Source: Melioribacter sp051488685
Lineage (GTDB): Bacteria > Bacteroidota > Ignavibacteria > Ignavibacteriales > Melioribacteraceae
Reading direction: 5' to 3'
NCBI RefSeq assembly: GCF_051488685.1
Contig: NZ_JBPSEH010000001.1
Coordinates: 682,001 to 746,000 of the forward strand
Length of the DNA: 64,000 bases
Positions 61,723 through 64,000 of this stretch are shown here, in pieces (the first letter of the stretch is position 1; the number at the start of each line of letters is the position of its first letter). The position numbers and the translations under genes are program-made. The notes below the pieces were generated by a model, which was given only the letters and a program-made list of their open reading frames with translations, was not told the origin of the DNA and did not search any database.

Positions 61723-64000
61723 TGAGTACAATATTCGAAAAAATAGTACCTGTCTCTTTAGAAGAAGAAATGAAGTCGTCTTACATCGATTATGCGATGA
61801 GTGTTATAGTGGCTCGCGCATTACCAGATGTCAGAGACGGTTTAAAGCCTGTGCATCGTAGAGTATTGTTCGGTATGCACGAACTTGGATTAACTTATAA
61901 TAAGCCATATAAAAAATCAGCTCGTATTGTCGGTGAAGTACTTGGTAAATATCATCCTCACGGTGATAGTGCCGTTTACGATACGATGGTTAGAATGGTT
62001 CAGGATTTTTCGCTGCGATATCCATTAGTAGATGGTCAGGGTAACTTTGGTTCGATCGATGGTGATAGTCCCGCAGCAATGCGTTATACAGAAGCACGAC
62101 TGGCTCGTATTTCGGAAGAAATGTTGCGTGACCTCGACAAAAACACGGTCGACTTTATCCCCAATTTCGACGATACATTGCAAGAACCTTCTGTATTACC
62201 TTCTTATCTGCCGAACTTACTTGTAAACGGTTCAAGTGGAATTGCCGTTGGAATGGCTACAAACATTCCACCACATAATCTTACGGAAGTAATTGATGGA
62301 TTGGTAGCTTTGATTGATAATCCGAAAATTACACCTGAAGATATTATGAAGTACATTAAAGCGCCCGACTTTCCAACGGGCGGAATTATCTACGGTTATG
62401 AAGGCGTTCGGGAAGCTTATTTAACAGGCCGCGGAAGAATTGTTATTCGTGCAAAAGCTAATATCGAAACTCTGAAAAACGAGAGAGAAAACATCGTTAT
62501 TACCGAGCTTCCTTATCAGGTAAACAAAGCCGCATTAATCGAAAAAATAGCAGAGCTCGTAAGGAATCAGAAGATTGAAGGAATTTCCAACATTCGTGAC
62601 GAATCCGACCGCGATGGTATGAGAATCGTCATCGAAATGAAAAGAGATGGCCAGCCTGCAGTTACATTGAACCAGCTTTTTAAACATACTCAGATGCAGG
62701 TCACTTTCGGCGTAATAATGCTTGCTCTTGTAAATGGTGTTCCGAAAGTTCTTACACTTAAACAAATGATGGAACACTTCCTCGACCATCGTATGGATGT
62801 TCTTATAAGAAGAACAAAATTTGAATTAGACGCAGCCGAAAGGAGAGCCCATATTCTTGAAGGATATATTATAGCTCTCGACAATATCGACGAAGTTATT
62901 GAAACAATAAAAAGATCTCGCGACGTTGAAACTGCCAAACACAACTTGATGCGCAAATTCAAACTTTCTGAAATCCAGGCAAAGGCAATTCTCGATATGA
63001 GATTGCAACGCCTTACCGGTCTGGAAAGAAAGAAAATTGAAGACGAATACAAAGAAACTATTAAATTAATCGAAAAACTTAAAGGTATTCTTGACAGCGA
63101 AAAGAAGAGAAAACAAATCATCAAAGAAGAGTTGCTTGCGCTAAAAGAAAAATATGGAGACGAAAGAAGAACCGAAATTATCTATGACTATAAGGACTTT
63201 TCACTCGAAGATATAATTGCCGAAGAAGACGTTGTTGTTACTATTTCGCATAAAGGATTCATTAAAAGATTCCCCGTTAGTGGTTACAGACGTCAGTCCA
63301 GAGGCGGTAAAGGAGTTACCGGAGCTGGCACCAACGATGAAGATTTCATTGAACATATGTTTGTTGCCTCTACACACCACTACATTATGTTCTTTACCGA
63401 CAATGGTAAGTGCTACTGGCTCAAAGTGCATGAAATTCCTGAAGGCGGACGAACAGCGAAAGGTAGATCGATACTCAATCTTATCGAAAAATCGAAGGAT
63501 GAAAAAATTGCCGCTTTTGTCACCGTTAAAGAGTTCAGCGACGATAAATACGTTGTAATGGTTACCGAAAAAGGAACAATAAAAAAGACTGTTCTCTCGG
63601 CATACTCCAATATTCGACGCGGTGGTATTTATGCAATCAATCTCGTTGAAGGCGATAATCTCGTCGAAGCAAAACTGAGCGACGGTAACAACGATATTAT
63701 TATCGGTACACAGAACGGGATGGCAATTCGATTCAACGAAAAAGACGTGCGTGATATGGGTAGAACTGCAACTGGAGTAAGAGGTATTAACCTTGCTAAG
63801 GACGACAAAGTTATCGGTATGATCGTCGTTAGAAATGCATCGACACTCCTTGTAGTTACAAATAAAGGCTATGGAAAACGCTCAGAACTTGACGATTATC
63901 GTTTAACTCACAGAGGTGGCAAAGGCATTATTACAATTAAAACTTCTGAAAAGAACGGCAGAATGATTGCCATGAAAGAAGTAAATGACACGGATGAATT
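61723..64000 (+). CDS. gyrA: DNA gyrase subunit A (partial, runs off the window)
   Basis: The frame is open to the last base, about 759 codons. It starts MSTIFEKIVPVSLEEEMKSS, then YIDYAMSVIVARALPDVRDG. The catalytic Tyr lies in AAMRYTEARLARI (about residue 122), and the quinolone-region HPHGDSAVYD is near 80. The beta-propeller DNA-wrapping domain begins near residue 500 with repeats such as SRGGKGVTG and HRGGKGIIT, which support gyrase rather than ParC. Confidence 0.97.

Overview
The window is an AT-rich chromosomal segment (roughly one third G+C by eye) that contains the replication-initiation region. The end of the window carries dnaA, dnaN, recF, a DUF721 gene, gyrB, an MgtE-like gene and a gyrA that runs off the edge. 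Two near-perfect parS palindromes lie between mnmE and mnmG near the start. The proteins look like those of Ignavibacteria (Melioribacter/Ignavibacterium-like, Bacteroidota/Chlorobiota group). That assignment is an inference from protein character; no rRNA gene is in the window.

Layout: 0.5-10.3 kb is housekeeping: a DUF2461 protein, clpB, mnmE-mnmG-rsmG with the parS pair, rtcB and a YraN-family gene. 11-23 kb is mixed: an S41 peptidase, a run of small accessory enzymes (GNAT, a broken methyltransferase, a CPBP protease, a second methyltransferase), an M1-like peptidase with a degraded zinc motif, a metallo-beta-lactamase-fold protein, lipoproteins, a multi-PAS histidine kinase and trmB. 22.6-24.6 kb holds an SRAP-family gene, prfA and a zinc-ribbon protein.

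24.8-46.6 kb is a type III-B CRISPR and cyclic-oligoadenylate (cOA) signalling island. It opens with a four-gene cassette: a MazF-like protein, a sigma-factor-like protein, a protein with a possible MazF-like barrel, and a Lon-like serine peptidase fused to a C-terminal Csx3-like domain. Then come cmr1, cas10/cmr2 (GGDD cyclase, no HD domain), cmr3 (frameshifted), a CARF protein with a probable RelE-like C-terminus, cmr4, cmr5, cmr6, cas6, cas1 and cas2, followed by a 21-repeat array. Beyond the array are a C39-like lipoprotein, a foreign-looking GC-rich patch, an orphan degenerate CRISPR repeat, an unknown acidic protein, a membrane protein, a UvrD-type helicase with an internal DEDDh exonuclease, a YdjM-like membrane protein and a Csx20-like putative ring nuclease. 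In outline, target RNA binding by the Cmr complex would trigger cOA synthesis. The cOA would activate the CARF protein and possibly the Lon-Csx3 protease, which could free a sigma-like factor from a MazF-like inhibitor as in the known CalpL/CalpT/CalpS system. The Csx20-like enzyme would end the signal. The swap of a SAVED or CARF sensor for a Csx3-like one makes this cassette the best candidate for an undescribed system.

46.7-54.1 kb returns to general metabolism and transport: a patatin, an FMN/NAD(P)H oxidoreductase, an MFS transporter, an NhaD-like antiporter, a membrane HEGGH protein and an asparaginase. DnaA boxes occur on both sides of dnaA, which suggests a bipartite origin.
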